Source: Candidatus Thorarchaeota archaeon (lineage in GTDB: Archaea > Asgardarchaeota > Thorarchaeia > Thorarchaeales > Thorarchaeaceae). From it: a stretch of DNA of 64,000 bases. Positions 1-9,055 of the stretch are shown here, piece by piece. The stretch is from contig SDNP01000005.1 in assembly GCA_004524445.1 (NCBI GenBank), forward strand, positions 37,522 to 101,521, in the 5' to 3' direction. A program made the position numbers and the translations under genes. Positions within the stretch are counted from its first letter, which is position 1. The number at the start of each line of letters is the position of its first letter. Under the pieces are notes generated by a model that made no database searches, was not told the DNA's origin, and saw only the letters and a program-made list of their open reading frames with translations.

Positions 1-674
1 AAGATGGACAACAGGTTTCACTCGTTAAATCAGAAGAGGAGATACCTCCAGAACCCTATCGGAGAGTAGACGTGGAAGATGACGAATTTGGACTGATTGG
101 CCAAACTGAGCGCCTGATTAAGCAGTATTCCAAGCGATGCCATGTATTATTGCCAACCTTTTGGCTAGAAGTAATCAGACAGATCCACAAATATCGCTCT
201 GAGTCCCCCTACATTGGCGATGCCATAGAAACCCCAAGCAAAGTGATTGCCAGAATCGTTCGCGGGCTACTGACAGAAGCCCCAGGAGCAAGACTATTGC
301 AGGACCTGTCGAAACAACGGTCACAAGAGAATATTTTGAATGCGACCGAGATGGAGAGGATAGAGCGGGCTGTTGCAAGATACTTCCATGGACTCGAGGG
401 AATCCTCAGCAACAAGGAGCCAAATGTTACCGAGAAAATAAACGAGGCACATTCGGCCTTGGATGGATTCGGTTGGGGAGGGCCAGAACTTGAAAAGCGC
501 CTTATTAAACGAATTCACCAGCGGTGTGAAGAGGCGCTTGATAACGCAGAGTCAGTTACAGATGAATCTAGACAGGTTGTCTATGCAGAAATAACAAAGA
601 TGCTCTGCAAGCTGCAACATGCAATACTTGCAGAGCCTAGGCTACGGGAAATACTTGCTCTGATGAAACCATAA
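1..674 (+). CDS. Unknown protein, 3' part of a gene cut by the window edge
   Basis: The reading frame is open from the first bases of the window, so a GTG at 72 is probably internal and the gene begins outside. The visible 224 or so residues are charged and mostly helical, with no signal peptide or membrane segment. A short acidic and proline-containing stretch (EEEIPPEPYRR) precedes a helical region rich in Glu, Arg and Leu. I do not recognise a family. The strand-opposed small gene at 685 follows after only 10 nt, so the two are convergent. No catalytic motif is visible. Confidence 0.6.
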   Translation, partial: DGQQVSLVKSEEEIPPEPYRRVDVEDDEFGLIGQTERLIKQYSKRCHVLLPTFWLEVIRQIHKYRSESPYIGDAIETPSKVIARIVRGLLTEAPGARLLQDLSKQRSQENILNATEMERIERAVARYFHGLEGILSNKEPNVTEKINEAHSALDGFGWGGPELEKRLIKRIHQRCEEALDNAESVTDESRQVVYAEITKMLCKLQHAILAEPRLREILALMKP

Positions 675-684
675 AGGTGGGTCA

Positions 685-987
685 TTACTCCTCTTCTTCA
701 GGTTCTTGCTTTGGGAAATATATGTACTCTTCATTTTCCCCCTTGTCTACTACTACCTTGATGATATAGTCCTCTACTGATTTTATCATGAAGGACAGCT
801 CTTTCAGAGCGTCTTCATCCTCTGGACTCAAGTTCAAATAGTCCTTCAGAAATTCCAGTTGGACACCTTCATCGGTTCCACCTAACTCGTCAACCAATTG
901 ATCGAATCGCTCACCCATTTCCTTGTCGATCTTCATGTTGGCCTTCTGAATCTCCTCTAACTTCTTAGTATATTTTTTCCACGGCAA
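685..987 (-). CDS. Small acidic helical protein, unknown
   Basis: A soluble protein of about 100 residues, rich in Lys and Glu, predicted mostly helical, with an acidic tail (EPEEEE). The frame extends to an ATG at 1014, but that ATG has no ribosome binding site. A TTG at 987 is preceded by AGGTG with a 7-nt spacer and gives a sensible start (PWKKYTKKLEEIQ), so I prefer it. No known domain is recognised. It is convergent with the unknown gene to its left and divergent from the acyl-CoA synthetase gene at 1151. Confidence 0.55.
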   Translation of the reverse strand: MPWKKYTKKLEEIQKANMKIDKEMGERFDQLVDELGGTDEGVQLEFLKDYLNLSPEDEDALKELSFMIKSVEDYIIKVVVDKGENEEYIYFPKQEPEEEE

Positions 988-1150
988 TAAGGAACACCTA
1001 ACTATTTGTATCATAGACTACAGATATAAGTGTCTTGACATGCAGAATATACCATTAGATTTATGATAATGGATTTCATTCGGAAGCCGTATTTGATATA
1101 AGGGGTTACTTCTCTGAGGTGCTAAAGATACTGGTCCTTGAGGGAAAGAA

Positions 1151-2569
1151 ATGTCCACGCTAGATGTAATGTTGAACCCGAAAGCCGCTGCTGTAGTCGG
1201 AGTATCCACAACTAATCCGTTCTCGCCAGGCAATGTAATATTCCGAAAACTGCGCTTCGAAAATCAACTCGATGCATTTCCTATCAACCCGAAGGGTGGT
1301 CTTGTAGAGGGGCAAAAGGTCTACAAGTCCATTTCTGAAGCGCCCGAAGGCATTGATCTTGTTGTAATCTCCGTGGCAGCCAAATATGTACCGAGTGTTA
1401 TGAAGGAGTGCGCTGAGCGCGGAATCAAAGCAGTTATTGTTGTATCAGGGGGTTTTAGCGAAACTGGTGAAGCAGGCGAGAACTTACAAAACGAAATTGT
1501 GGAAATTGCAAATAGCAACGATATGACTATGGTCGGTCCCAACTGCATTGGTGTTTTTGTGCCGCGAGTCCTTGATACCTTCTTCCTCCCATCTGAGCGT
1601 GTTGCTAGACCACGAGAGGGAAACGTTGCAATAATTTCACAGAGTGGAGGCTGGCTAGTGGAGAGGTTAGAAGAATACGCAGCTAGAGACCTTGGAATTG
1701 CAGCCGCGATATCTATAGGTAACGCGGCACAAACCAGAGTAGATGATTTCGTAGAATACTTCGGCAATCGAGATGACATCAGCGTTATTGTAGCGTATAT
1801 TGAGGGATTCCCAGAAGGAGAGGGAAGAGATTTTGTTGAATCAGCCTCTAGTGTCACAGTAAACAAACCGTTGATAGTGCTGAAGGGTGGAAAATCTGAA
1901 GCAGGACACCGTGCAACACAAAGCCACACATCCTCGTTGGCTGGTAGCGCAGAAATTACTTCTGCCGCCTTCAAGCAATATGGAATTCTTGAAGCGATTG
2001 ATGAGGACGAAGTTATGGCGTATTCTAAGGCTTTCTCATTCAAACTCCAGCAGATGCAGGGTTCAAGAATTGGCTGTCTAACAGTTTCTGGAGGACATGG
2101 TGTTATTGCAGTAGATGAGGGGGACCATTACGGGCTGGAATTTCCACAATTCGACAAATCGCAGCGGGATGCCATGCGAGAAGTGATGACACCTTCATAT
2201 CGGGATATCTCTTCATTCAGAAATCCCTGCGATTTGACAGGCAGCGCATCTGACATTGATTATGAGCGAGTTCTTGACGTCATGTTGAAATTTGATAATA
2301 TTGATTCAGCCCTGCTCCTGTTGCTCCCTTATGCTCCAGGGATATCACTACAAATCGGAGCTCGCGTGGCTAATGTCGCCAAGAGGTACCAGAAAACGGT
2401 TGTTTCGTATGTTCCCTACCTTGGGAAGTACGAAGTCATCATAAGAGGCTTTGAGCTAAACGGTATTCCAGTTGGGGATACCATCGAAGAAGCGGTTCAG
2501 ATGCTGAATGGTATCCGGAAGAGATCCGAGTTTCTTCAGCGCATGGGAAAGCTACGCGCTGAGAAATAA
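1151..2569 (+). CDS. acdA: ADP-forming acyl-CoA synthetase, alpha subunit
   Basis: This 472-residue protein has the length and order of archaeal acetate-CoA ligase (ADP-forming) alpha subunits: an N-terminal CoA-binding Rossmann domain, then two succinyl-CoA-ligase-like domains. Visible signatures are VVGVST near residue 16, MVGPNCIG at 127-134, IISQSGG at 161-167 and SHTSSLAG near 258-265. His259 of that last motif is the expected phosphorylated catalytic residue. The enzyme family makes ATP from acyl-CoA, ADP and phosphate in fermentation of acids from sugars or amino acids, in the cytosol. No beta (ATP-grasp) subunit is adjacent, so it must be encoded elsewhere. GAGGG lies 5 nt before the ATG. 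The substrate acyl group cannot be read from sequence. Confidence 0.88.
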   Translation: MSTLDVMLNPKAAAVVGVSTTNPFSPGNVIFRKLRFENQLDAFPINPKGGLVEGQKVYKSISEAPEGIDLVVISVAAKYVPSVMKECAERGIKAVIVVSGGFSETGEAGENLQNEIVEIANSNDMTMVGPNCIGVFVPRVLDTFFLPSERVARPREGNVAIISQSGGWLVERLEEYAARDLGIAAAISIGNAAQTRVDDFVEYFGNRDDISVIVAYIEGFPEGEGRDFVESASSVTVNKPLIVLKGGKSEAGHRATQSHTSSLAGSAEITSAAFKQYGILEAIDEDEVMAYSKAFSFKLQQMQGSRIGCLTVSGGHGVIAVDEGDHYGLEFPQFDKSQRDAMREVMTPSYRDISSFRNPCDLTGSASDIDYERVLDVMLKFDNIDSALLLLLPYAPGISLQIGARVANVAKRYQKTVVSYVPYLGKYEVIIRGFELNGIPVGDTIEEAVQMLNGIRKRSEFLQRMGKLRAEK

Positions 2570-3032
2570 AACAACTAAGATACGAAACTTCTGATGAATC
2601 CCTATAATTTCACTAGTAAGTTGGAAGCTATTTGGCGGGAGAAGCAATTTGACTCGGACAACAAAGGGCCGGGTCTTTAAAATTTGCCAGGATGATGATC
2701 AAATCTCGTCGCGGGTCAAAATCGAAATGCTGAATCAGAATTTGATTGAAGTGGAGTGTTCTGCAATGATAATTGACGCGTTGCCGGAATTGTAATCTTG
2801 ATTGGAATATTGTTACGTGGAACAACCCAGTCATAGCCCTTTGTTTCTACGCTGTTTGTGCCATTCTTGCACCAGTCATGCTGGTCACGAGAGAGAGAAA
2901 TTGGTGACGGATAACTCATGCCCGGTTCACCACATTACTATACTATCCATAGGTGAAGCATTGCTTACGAAATTGGGAACTAATAGAGGAGGACTATTCA
3001 TGCGCTAATTCCTGTACTAATTTACTGAGATG
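2570..3032. other. Intergenic region, 463 nt, one possible microprotein
   Basis: No RNA gene or clear promoter pair is visible. One short plus-strand frame, TTG at 2773 to TGA at 2907 (44 residues), encodes a CRNC motif followed by a plausible membrane segment (VIALCFYAVCAILAPVML). It lacks a convincing ribosome binding site, so it may be a remnant or chance. The region separates acdA from the convergent fni gene. Confidence 0.3.
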
Positions 3033-4157
3033 CTAAGGTCTAGATGCAAATAACTTGCTGTCGATATTGATTGATTCCAAAGCCTCTCTGAGTTTTCCCG
3101 TTATTATTAGCGGACATAACTTGGCCTCTTCAACAGTCTTGCAGCCAGTCAGATACATTGCAGTCTTCAGACTTCCCAAGAATAGCTGCAATTCTGCAAT
3201 AACATTCTCCGTATCTCCATTGACAGCGGGCTCTAGCAGTGGCAGAGCAACTCCAGCAGAAGATGCACCAATAGCGAGCGATTTTGCGATATCAACTCCC
3301 GACCTGATGCCACCCGTGGCAATTATTTCCAGACTCGTCAGCCTATTGACCATTATTACACTGAGAGCAGTAGGAATACCCCAATTCCAAAATTCGACAC
3401 CAAGCTGAGCCTTTGCTTCGTTTTTTTCCTGCTTTGCTCGATAATACTCCACTGCGGCCCAAGATGTACCACCAAGGCCGCCCACATCTACACCAGACAC
3501 ACCAATAGACTCAAGAATTTCAGCAACACTGCTAGATATGCCCGCTCCTGTTTCCTTTACAATGACCGGAATTTCCACAGCATCAACAATCTTAGAGATT
3601 CTTTCGATCACTCCGCTTGAATCACAGTCACCCTCGGGTTGTACTGCCTCCTGTAGAGGATTGAGGTGAATTGCCACTATGTCAGCGTTGACCATTTCAA
3701 TTGCGTCTAGTGCAGCATTTGCGTGAGTTGCACCAATATTGGCTATAATGGGTACGGTGGGAGCATGCTCTCTTACAACGCGAAATGTATTCTCTAGCTG
3801 AGGATCCTCTATTGCTGCTCGTTGGCTCCCGACGCCCATCGGCAATCCAAGCTCTTCTGCAGCTTCTGCCAAACGCCTATTGATATCAAGGGTATCAGGG
3901 TGACCTCCAGTCATGCCAGCGATAACTAACGGTGCGTTAGCTCGGAGGCCCATGAAGTTGGTTGTAAGATCGATCTCGCCCCTATCGATTTCTGGTAATG
4001 CATTATGAATAAACGAGATATCTTCGAATAAGGAAGATTGTCCAGCTTGAACGTTCTCTTGCAGACAAATCTCAATATGTTCGATTTTCCTCCGTCTGGT
4101 TTGATCCGCTTCATCACTTTCTTCTGTAGGAATGCTGCCAGTTCTTCCCTTCGACAT
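3033..4157 (-). CDS. fni: Isopentenyl-diphosphate delta-isomerase, type 2 (FMN-dependent)
   Basis: A 374-residue TIM-barrel protein matching type 2 IPP isomerase, which interconverts isopentenyl and dimethylallyl diphosphate for archaeal lipid synthesis with FMN and NAD(P)H. Visible family features are the early HIEICL segment, PLVIAGMTGGH, MGVGSQRAAIE, VIVKETGAGIS, GVDVGGLGGTSW and ATGGIRSG near the C terminus (FMN phosphate site). The frame can be extended to a TTG three codons upstream, but the ATG at 4157 is the more natural start. No other mevalonate-pathway gene is adjacent. It is divergent from the membrane protein at 4286. The A/T-rich shared region has TATA-like boxes on both strands. 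Confidence 0.93.
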   Translation of the reverse strand: MSKGRTGSIPTEESDEADQTRRRKIEHIEICLQENVQAGQSSLFEDISFIHNALPEIDRGEIDLTTNFMGLRANAPLVIAGMTGGHPDTLDINRRLAEAAEELGLPMGVGSQRAAIEDPQLENTFRVVREHAPTVPIIANIGATHANAALDAIEMVNADIVAIHLNPLQEAVQPEGDCDSSGVIERISKIVDAVEIPVIVKETGAGISSSVAEILESIGVSGVDVGGLGGTSWAAVEYYRAKQEKNEAKAQLGVEFWNWGIPTALSVIMVNRLTSLEIIATGGIRSGVDIAKSLAIGASSAGVALPLLEPAVNGDTENVIAELQLFLGSLKTAMYLTGCKTVEEAKLCPLIITGKLREALESINIDSKLFASRP

Positions 4158-4285
4158 GATGATCAACTACGAAATCGAGGTACGAATTTGTAGATAGTAC
4201 TTTTGGTTGAAGTGTTTGCATATTTACTTGCGCAAGGCGAAGTATTTATGCGTAGATAGAGGTCTTTCAGAACGTGAGAAACATC

Positions 4286-4813
4286 ATGGATGATGAAGAT
4301 AAGTATCGAGTAGAGGAGCCACGCAAATCGGAAGAGAGGACAGGTTTCCTGAGACCCCTCCCTGAGGCACCAAGGAAGACTTCTTCATCGGGAGAGGCAA
4401 TTACGACCTTTCTTGGCATAACTATGAGAGAAAGAGTAAGAGACTATCTCGTTCTTTTCATGATACCAGCCTGTGCTGCGCTCATTGATACTTACATCTT
4501 CAGTCAAATTGTGATTGATGCTTTACCCGATACGGCAATCTATGTCTTCATGATTCCGATGATTGCTGCTATTCCTGTTGGACTTACAGCAGGAAAGACC
4601 AGCGATGCTATGATTGGTTCGCTGCTAACAACGGTATTCTATCTCGTTTTCTTTACACTGTTCCTGGTGACACCAGCTTGGCTAGCACCTGAGGCAGATT
4701 TTGGTAGCTTCTTCATTACTGGCTTTGTTGTATCTGCAGGATATGTGTACATTGTTATTATGGCTAATCTTCTAGGCGCATTATTCGGAATAATCATGCG
4801 CGAATTTCTTTGA
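4286..4813 (+). CDS. Small polytopic membrane protein, unknown
   Basis: A 175-residue protein with a charged N-terminal tail of about 50 residues followed by about four hydrophobic segments (YLVLFMIPACAALI, YVFMIPMIAAIPVGL, TVFYLVFFTLFLV, YVYIVIMANLLGALF). A GTG in frame at 4274 is rejected because GTGAG there sits as a ribosome binding site 7 nt before the ATG at 4286. A TATA-like TATTTATG lies at about 4243-4250, so the leader would be short. Family not recognised. Its stop lies only about 50 nt before the purine operon start. Confidence 0.7.
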   Translation: MDDEDKYRVEEPRKSEERTGFLRPLPEAPRKTSSSGEAITTFLGITMRERVRDYLVLFMIPACAALIDTYIFSQIVIDALPDTAIYVFMIPMIAAIPVGLTAGKTSDAMIGSLLTTVFYLVFFTLFLVTPAWLAPEADFGSFFITGFVVSAGYVYIVIMANLLGALFGIIMREFL

Positions 4814-4821
4814 AAATGCAA

Positions 4822-4865
4822 AAAAAGAGGAAATAATATATGCGGCGGTTTCTCCGGCCGCACAC
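4822..4865 (+). promoter_or_regulatory. Purine operon promoter with GC palindrome, apparently leaderless
   Basis: An A/G-rich BRE-like tract (about 4822-4831) precedes a TATA box AATAATATAT at 4832-4841. The expected transcription start, about 27 nt after the TATA centre, is near 4863, only a few bases before the purN ATG at 4866. No ribosome binding site lies close to that ATG. A perfect 6-bp inverted repeat (TGCGGC at 4841-4846, GCCGCA at 4857-4862) fills the space between TATA box and start, where a repressor would block polymerase. The operator role is inferred. Confidence 0.6.
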
Positions 4866-5474
4866 ATGAAGCGAATCGCTGTTCTAATAAGCGGACGCGG
4901 AACAAACCTTCAAGCACTTATTGACGCAGAATCGCGTGGTGAATTGGCAGGGAAGATAGCCGTCGTCGTGAGTAACAAGAGTAAGGCACAAGGATTGAAA
5001 CGTGCGAGTAAAGCCGGAATCAAGACTGAAATTGTCACCAAAGTCGATTTTCCACAAAGAGAGGAGCATGATCGCAAGGTCGTAGAAGTCCTTGAATCAA
5101 ATGGAGTAGACTTGGTTGTATTAGCTGGATATATGCGACTGCTGTCAGAAGCCTTTGTATCATCCTTCGAAAGTAGGATTATCAACGTACACCCTTCGCT
5201 GCTTCCTGCATTCAAAGGTTTGAAAGCGCAATGGCAGGCAGTTGAATACGGTGTACGAATTTCCGGCTGTACCACCCACTTTGTCGATTTGAAAATGGAT
5301 GCTGGTCCGATAATTCTTCAAAAAACCGTCCCCGTGGAAGAGAACGATACTGGAGAAATCCTAGCTAATCGTATTCTCCCATTCGAGCACGAAATCCTCG
5401 TCAAATCAGTGAATCTATTCTGTGAGGATAGACTTAGGGTGGCTGGACGAAAAGTCGCTATTGAAAATGGGTGA
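4866..5474 (+). CDS. purN: Phosphoribosylglycinamide formyltransferase
   Basis: PurN transfers the formyl group of 10-formyltetrahydrofolate to GAR, step three of purine synthesis, in the cytosol. The 202-residue length is typical. The N-terminal phosphate loop ISGRGTNLQ is at 8-16. The catalytic Asn-His pair is in INVHPSLLPAF (Asn107, His109), and the catalytic Asp145 is in DLKMDAGPII. Presence of PurN rather than formate-dependent PurT implies folate-type (or modified folate) C1 chemistry at this step. It is the first gene of the operon. purF begins 6 nt after its stop. Start choice follows the strong promoter just upstream. Confidence 0.95.
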   Translation: MKRIAVLISGRGTNLQALIDAESRGELAGKIAVVVSNKSKAQGLKRASKAGIKTEIVTKVDFPQREEHDRKVVEVLESNGVDLVVLAGYMRLLSEAFVSSFESRIINVHPSLLPAFKGLKAQWQAVEYGVRISGCTTHFVDLKMDAGPIILQKTVPVEENDTGEILANRILPFEHEILVKSVNLFCEDRLRVAGRKVAIENG

Positions 5475-5480
5475 TGCAAA

Positions 5481-6878
5481 ATGTGTGGTGTTCTAGGCAT
5501 TCTCGGTGACGTGTCACTTGCTAATGCTAGACAGATGCTCCTACTATTAACACATAGGGGACAGGATGCGTCCGGATTGCTTTGGGTTGATGATGACAAA
5601 TATTCTGTAGCGAAGGCCATGGGCAGCCCCGACCAAATTGAACTACCCCATGTAAAAACATCCACTGTTCTTGGAAGCACGAGATATCCGACCACAGGAA
5701 GGCCGGTTGTTTCAAAGGATTATTTGAGAACATTTGTTGGGCCTTTTTCAGCTGAGAATCTGGCTATGACGCATAACGGTAACATTACAAACTTGCATAG
5801 TCTCAGTGAGGGGGAATATGATTGTGATTCAGAATTCATGTGTGAAAGACTCAATCATTATCTGAAAATTCATGATAATGATCTTGTGAAGGCAATCCGT
5901 TGTCTTGATAAAGATCTAGACGGTGCATATAGCATAGCAGGAGTACATGATGGCAACTTGTTCGCATTTAGAGATCCCAAAGGTTTCAAGCCACTCGCAT
6001 TCGGTCGTGGAAATGGGCGGGTAATAGTCGCATCTGAAAGCACAGTTCTCGAAATGGGAGGCGTATCTCTTGAGAGAGATATCTATCCAGGCGAGCTAAT
6101 GATATTCAGCTCGGATACAAAGATGGAATCATACGCCATTTGTCAAAACAAAGCCCATTCACATTGCTTCTTTGAGTATGTTTACTTTGCCCATCCAGCG
6201 GCAATTCTGGAGGGCAACCTTGTCTATGATACTAGATTCAGACTCGGGCGCGCACTTGCTCGCAAATTCAAACAAATGCAACTAGAACAACCAGACTATG
6301 TGGTTCCTGTGCCTGACACAAGTAGACCTGCAGCCCAAGCACTCGCTGAAGAACTGGACGTGCCGATGCGTGAGATCATTCTCAAGAATCGTTACTTGGG
6401 GCGCACATTCATACTTCGTTCACAAAAAGAGCGGGATAATACTGCCAAGGGGAAGTATATCTACCTTAGAGAAAAAGTGAGAGGGAAAAATATCCTGGTT
6501 ATTGATGATAGCATCGTAAGGGGTACCACTGCCAAAATGATAATATCTGACCTTCATCAAATGGGGGCATCGAAAGTGTACTTTGCAGTCACCTGCCCAC
6601 CTCAGAGTCATCCCTGTTACTATGGCATTGACATTGCGACAGACAAGGAACTCATTGCTTCTGAATTAGATATTGACGCCATAGCCAGACACATAGGAGC
6701 AGACGCTCTCATCTATCAAGATGCAACGGCATTGGAGAACGCTATAGGTTTGACCGACATGTGTACAGCATGTTTAGATGGCGAGTATCCAACTGAACAT
6801 GCTAGACTGATTCGGCGAAGCCTAGCAGAGAAGGGTGGAAGCGATACAGGAAGAGATTATGAGAGGGCGTTTCAATGA
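5481..6878 (+). CDS. purF: Amidophosphoribosyltransferase, Fe-S type
   Basis: PurF catalyses the committed step, PRPP plus glutamine to phosphoribosylamine. The protein is 465 residues and begins MCGVLGI, so Cys2 becomes the N-terminal glutaminase nucleophile after Met removal. No long propeptide is present. The N-terminal Ntn-hydrolase domain includes GSTRYPTTG. The C-terminal phosphoribosyltransferase domain has the PRPP loop VIDDSIVRGTT. Cysteines in HCFFEYVYF, HPCYYGID and CTACLDG match the four ligands of the [4Fe-4S] cluster in Bacillus-type enzymes. The stop overlaps the purP start by 4 nt (ATGA), implying translational coupling. Confidence 0.96.
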   Translation: MCGVLGILGDVSLANARQMLLLLTHRGQDASGLLWVDDDKYSVAKAMGSPDQIELPHVKTSTVLGSTRYPTTGRPVVSKDYLRTFVGPFSAENLAMTHNGNITNLHSLSEGEYDCDSEFMCERLNHYLKIHDNDLVKAIRCLDKDLDGAYSIAGVHDGNLFAFRDPKGFKPLAFGRGNGRVIVASESTVLEMGGVSLERDIYPGELMIFSSDTKMESYAICQNKAHSHCFFEYVYFAHPAAILEGNLVYDTRFRLGRALARKFKQMQLEQPDYVVPVPDTSRPAAQALAEELDVPMREIILKNRYLGRTFILRSQKERDNTAKGKYIYLREKVRGKNILVIDDSIVRGTTAKMIISDLHQMGASKVYFAVTCPPQSHPCYYGIDIATDKELIASELDIDAIARHIGADALIYQDATALENAIGLTDMCTACLDGEYPTEHARLIRRSLAEKGGSDTGRDYERAFQ

Positions 6879-7828
6879 AAATAGGCACTATCGCTAGTCA
6901 CAGTGCACTCAACATAGTCTCGGGAGCACGGATAGAGGGATTCGAAACGATCCTTTTTTGCCCTCCAGAAAGAAAGGATTTCTACGCTTCTTTTGGATTC
7001 GAGAACAGTCTTGCCATAATTGATTCCTTTGATGAAGTGCTAGATATGTCACCCGAGAACATAATTATGGTCCCACATGGTTCCTTTGTTGCTTACATAG
7101 GAGCAGAGAAACTCATCAAATCGGAGTTGAAAATATTCGGCAGCAGGAAACTAATGCAATGGGAAGCTGACAGGAATCTAAAATCAAAGCTGCTAAAAAA
7201 TTCCGGACTCAAAGTTCCTCGTGAATTAATTTCGATCGACGATATTGATTGTCCCGTGATTGCAAAGACTCATGGTGCTGCAGGAGGAAAAGGCTACTTC
7301 ATCGCCAAGAACAGAGACGATGCATATAGGAATATGCAACCGGGTGTGGAATATGTGTTTCAAGAATATATTGTCGGTACAAAGGTGTTCGTTACTTATT
7401 TCCACTCATTAGCAAGAGATAGACTGGAGATTTTTGGTGCAGATATTCGTTATGAAACTGATGCCGATGCAAATCTTAGATTTGATGCGCAGCCCTCCTT
7501 TGTTGTTGTCGGAAATATTCCTTTAGTACTAAGAGAGTCCACATTGGCAAGATATTTTGAGATTGGCAAGTCATTCGTAAAGGGTTTCAAAGAGCTTACA
7601 GGGGGAGTGATTCCGGGCCCATTTTGCATTGAAACTATTATCGATAGAAATATGGAGATTTACTCGTTCGAATTCAGCGGTAGAATCGTTGCAGGAACCA
7701 ATATCTGGATGCCATATTCTCCATACTCGTTTATTACTCATCAAGAAAAGATGTGGATGGGTAGAAGGATAGCGAGAGAAATTCGCGAATTACTAGATAA
7801 AAATCTACTTGACGAGGCCCTTCTATGA
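6875..7828 (+). CDS. purP: FAICAR synthetase PurP, formate-dependent
   Basis: PurP is the archaeal ATP-grasp enzyme that formylates AICAR with formate, replacing the bacterial PurH transformylase. The 317-residue protein starts with the family signature IASHSALNI, has VPHGSF near residue 70, and keeps a glycine-rich ATP loop (KTHGAAGGKGYF) near residue 138. EFSGRIVAGTN lies near the C terminus. These features point to an active enzyme. It overlaps purF by 4 nt and is followed 99 nt later by a divergent paralog. Confidence 0.92.
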   Translation: MKIGTIASHSALNIVSGARIEGFETILFCPPERKDFYASFGFENSLAIIDSFDEVLDMSPENIIMVPHGSFVAYIGAEKLIKSELKIFGSRKLMQWEADRNLKSKLLKNSGLKVPRELISIDDIDCPVIAKTHGAAGGKGYFIAKNRDDAYRNMQPGVEYVFQEYIVGTKVFVTYFHSLARDRLEIFGADIRYETDADANLRFDAQPSFVVVGNIPLVLRESTLARYFEIGKSFVKGFKELTGGVIPGPFCIETIIDRNMEIYSFEFSGRIVAGTNIWMPYSPYSFITHQEKMWMGRRIAREIRELLDKNLLDEALL

Positions 7829-7927
7829 GTCTGAATGAGAATTCAATTACCACAGAATTCCTAGATAGTCCAAAACATCTGATTGAAGACACTCAGGTTT
7901 CGTTCAGGATGTAGGTGATGCTTGAAA

Positions 7928-9001
7928 ATGAAATTACCAACAATCGGAATGATTGGCTCGCACAGCGCAGAGGAGATTGCAGCATCGGCAAAGACCCATG
8001 GTTTCGAAACAGTTGTGGTTTGCCAACGAGGGAGAGAAAGGTTGTACAAACACTACAACAAGCATCTCTATGATAATTTGATAGTGCTTAACGATTTTGC
8101 AGATACGATTCATGATGATGTGCAACAGCAGCTACAAGATCTTGATTGTGTTTGGATTCCGAACAGGTCTTTTTCAGTGTACGTTGGCTATGACGCTATC
8201 GAAGAAAAGTTCGACATTCCCCTCTATGGGAATCGATGGATTCTTCGAGTTGAAGAACGAGGCCTACCCAAGGACCAATATTGGCTTCTTGACCAGTCAG
8301 GCATAAGAATACCCAAATCCTTCACGCCTTCTCAAATTGATAGACTTGTAATCGTCAAAGTTCAGCAGAAGGATAAACCATTGGAGCGAGCGTTTTTCTA
8401 TGCCGTATCACCAGAAGATTACGAAGAGAAATCCAATAAAATGATTGACGAAGGCCTCATTTCAGAAATTGATTTGAAACACGCTACAATCGAAGAATTC
8501 ATTCTTGCACCTCGATTCAATGCTAATTTTCAAGCATATTCCATGAGCGAGCATTTTGGATATTTGGATCTAGTTGGATTCGATGACAGGATTCAAACAA
8601 ATCTAAGCGGCCTTCTGAATCTCCCTGCAAGGGATCAGCTCAAGATATCTCCGGAGATTACAAATGAAGAGGTAGGGCACAAAGGGATTACAATGCGCGA
8701 GAGCAAAAAGCCATTGGTCTACGAAGCTGCAGAAAAACTTCTTGAAGGCGTGAAAGAACATTTTCCACCACAGATGATTGGACTGTTTGCACTGCAAGGT
8801 GCCTTGACTCCAGAATCTCAATTCATCGTCTTTGATTTGAGCCCTAGAGTACCGGGTTCGCCTTGTGTTGGACCGACCAGTCCAGAAATGAGGAGACTAT
8901 CCATCAAATTTCAGTGTGATATTCACTCCCCACTCGATTTGTGCATGTTGGATATTAGGAAGGCCGTATCTGAGCAGCGTTTGAGCGATGCGACCACATA
9001 G
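7928..9001 (+). CDS. PurP paralog with altered ATP loop
   Basis: A 357-residue member of the PurP family: IGSHSAEEI at the N terminus aligns with the signature of the preceding gene, and VFDLSPRVPGSP aligns with its C-terminal EFSGRIVAGT. The region where PurP has its glycine-rich ATP loop reads VKVQQKDKPLERAFFYA, with the glycines gone. It may therefore bind nucleotide differently, act as a partner subunit of PurP, or catalyse a related step. Archaeal genomes often carry such second PurP copies, whose role is not settled. The ATG at 7928 is chosen over a TTG at 7922 because AGGTGAT at 7913-7919 gives it better spacing. Expression with the purine operon is inferred from position. Confidence 0.85.
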   Translation: MKLPTIGMIGSHSAEEIAASAKTHGFETVVVCQRGRERLYKHYNKHLYDNLIVLNDFADTIHDDVQQQLQDLDCVWIPNRSFSVYVGYDAIEEKFDIPLYGNRWILRVEERGLPKDQYWLLDQSGIRIPKSFTPSQIDRLVIVKVQQKDKPLERAFFYAVSPEDYEEKSNKMIDEGLISEIDLKHATIEEFILAPRFNANFQAYSMSEHFGYLDLVGFDDRIQTNLSGLLNLPARDQLKISPEITNEEVGHKGITMRESKKPLVYEAAEKLLEGVKEHFPPQMIGLFALQGALTPESQFIVFDLSPRVPGSPCVGPTSPEMRRLSIKFQCDIHSPLDLCMLDIRKAVSEQRLSDATT

Positions 9002-9055
9002 TTATATGCGACCAAATTAGCCGAATAGTAAAATGCCAAGGAGATGCTTCTCAAT

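Noticed and set aside
1321..2043. Long minus-strand open frame (240 codons) inside acdA
   Set aside because: It is antisense to a well-supported gene, has low-complexity Ser/Thr-rich translation and no ribosome binding site.
2588..2700. C/D box guide RNA suggested by TGATGA-like sequences
   Set aside because: Box spacing is wrong (over 30 nt between C-like and D-like boxes) and no paired C'/D' set follows.
4841..4862. Palindrome before purN as a terminator of the upstream gene
   Set aside because: It has no T run and lies downstream of the TATA box at the expected start of transcription, so an operator or initiator role fits better.
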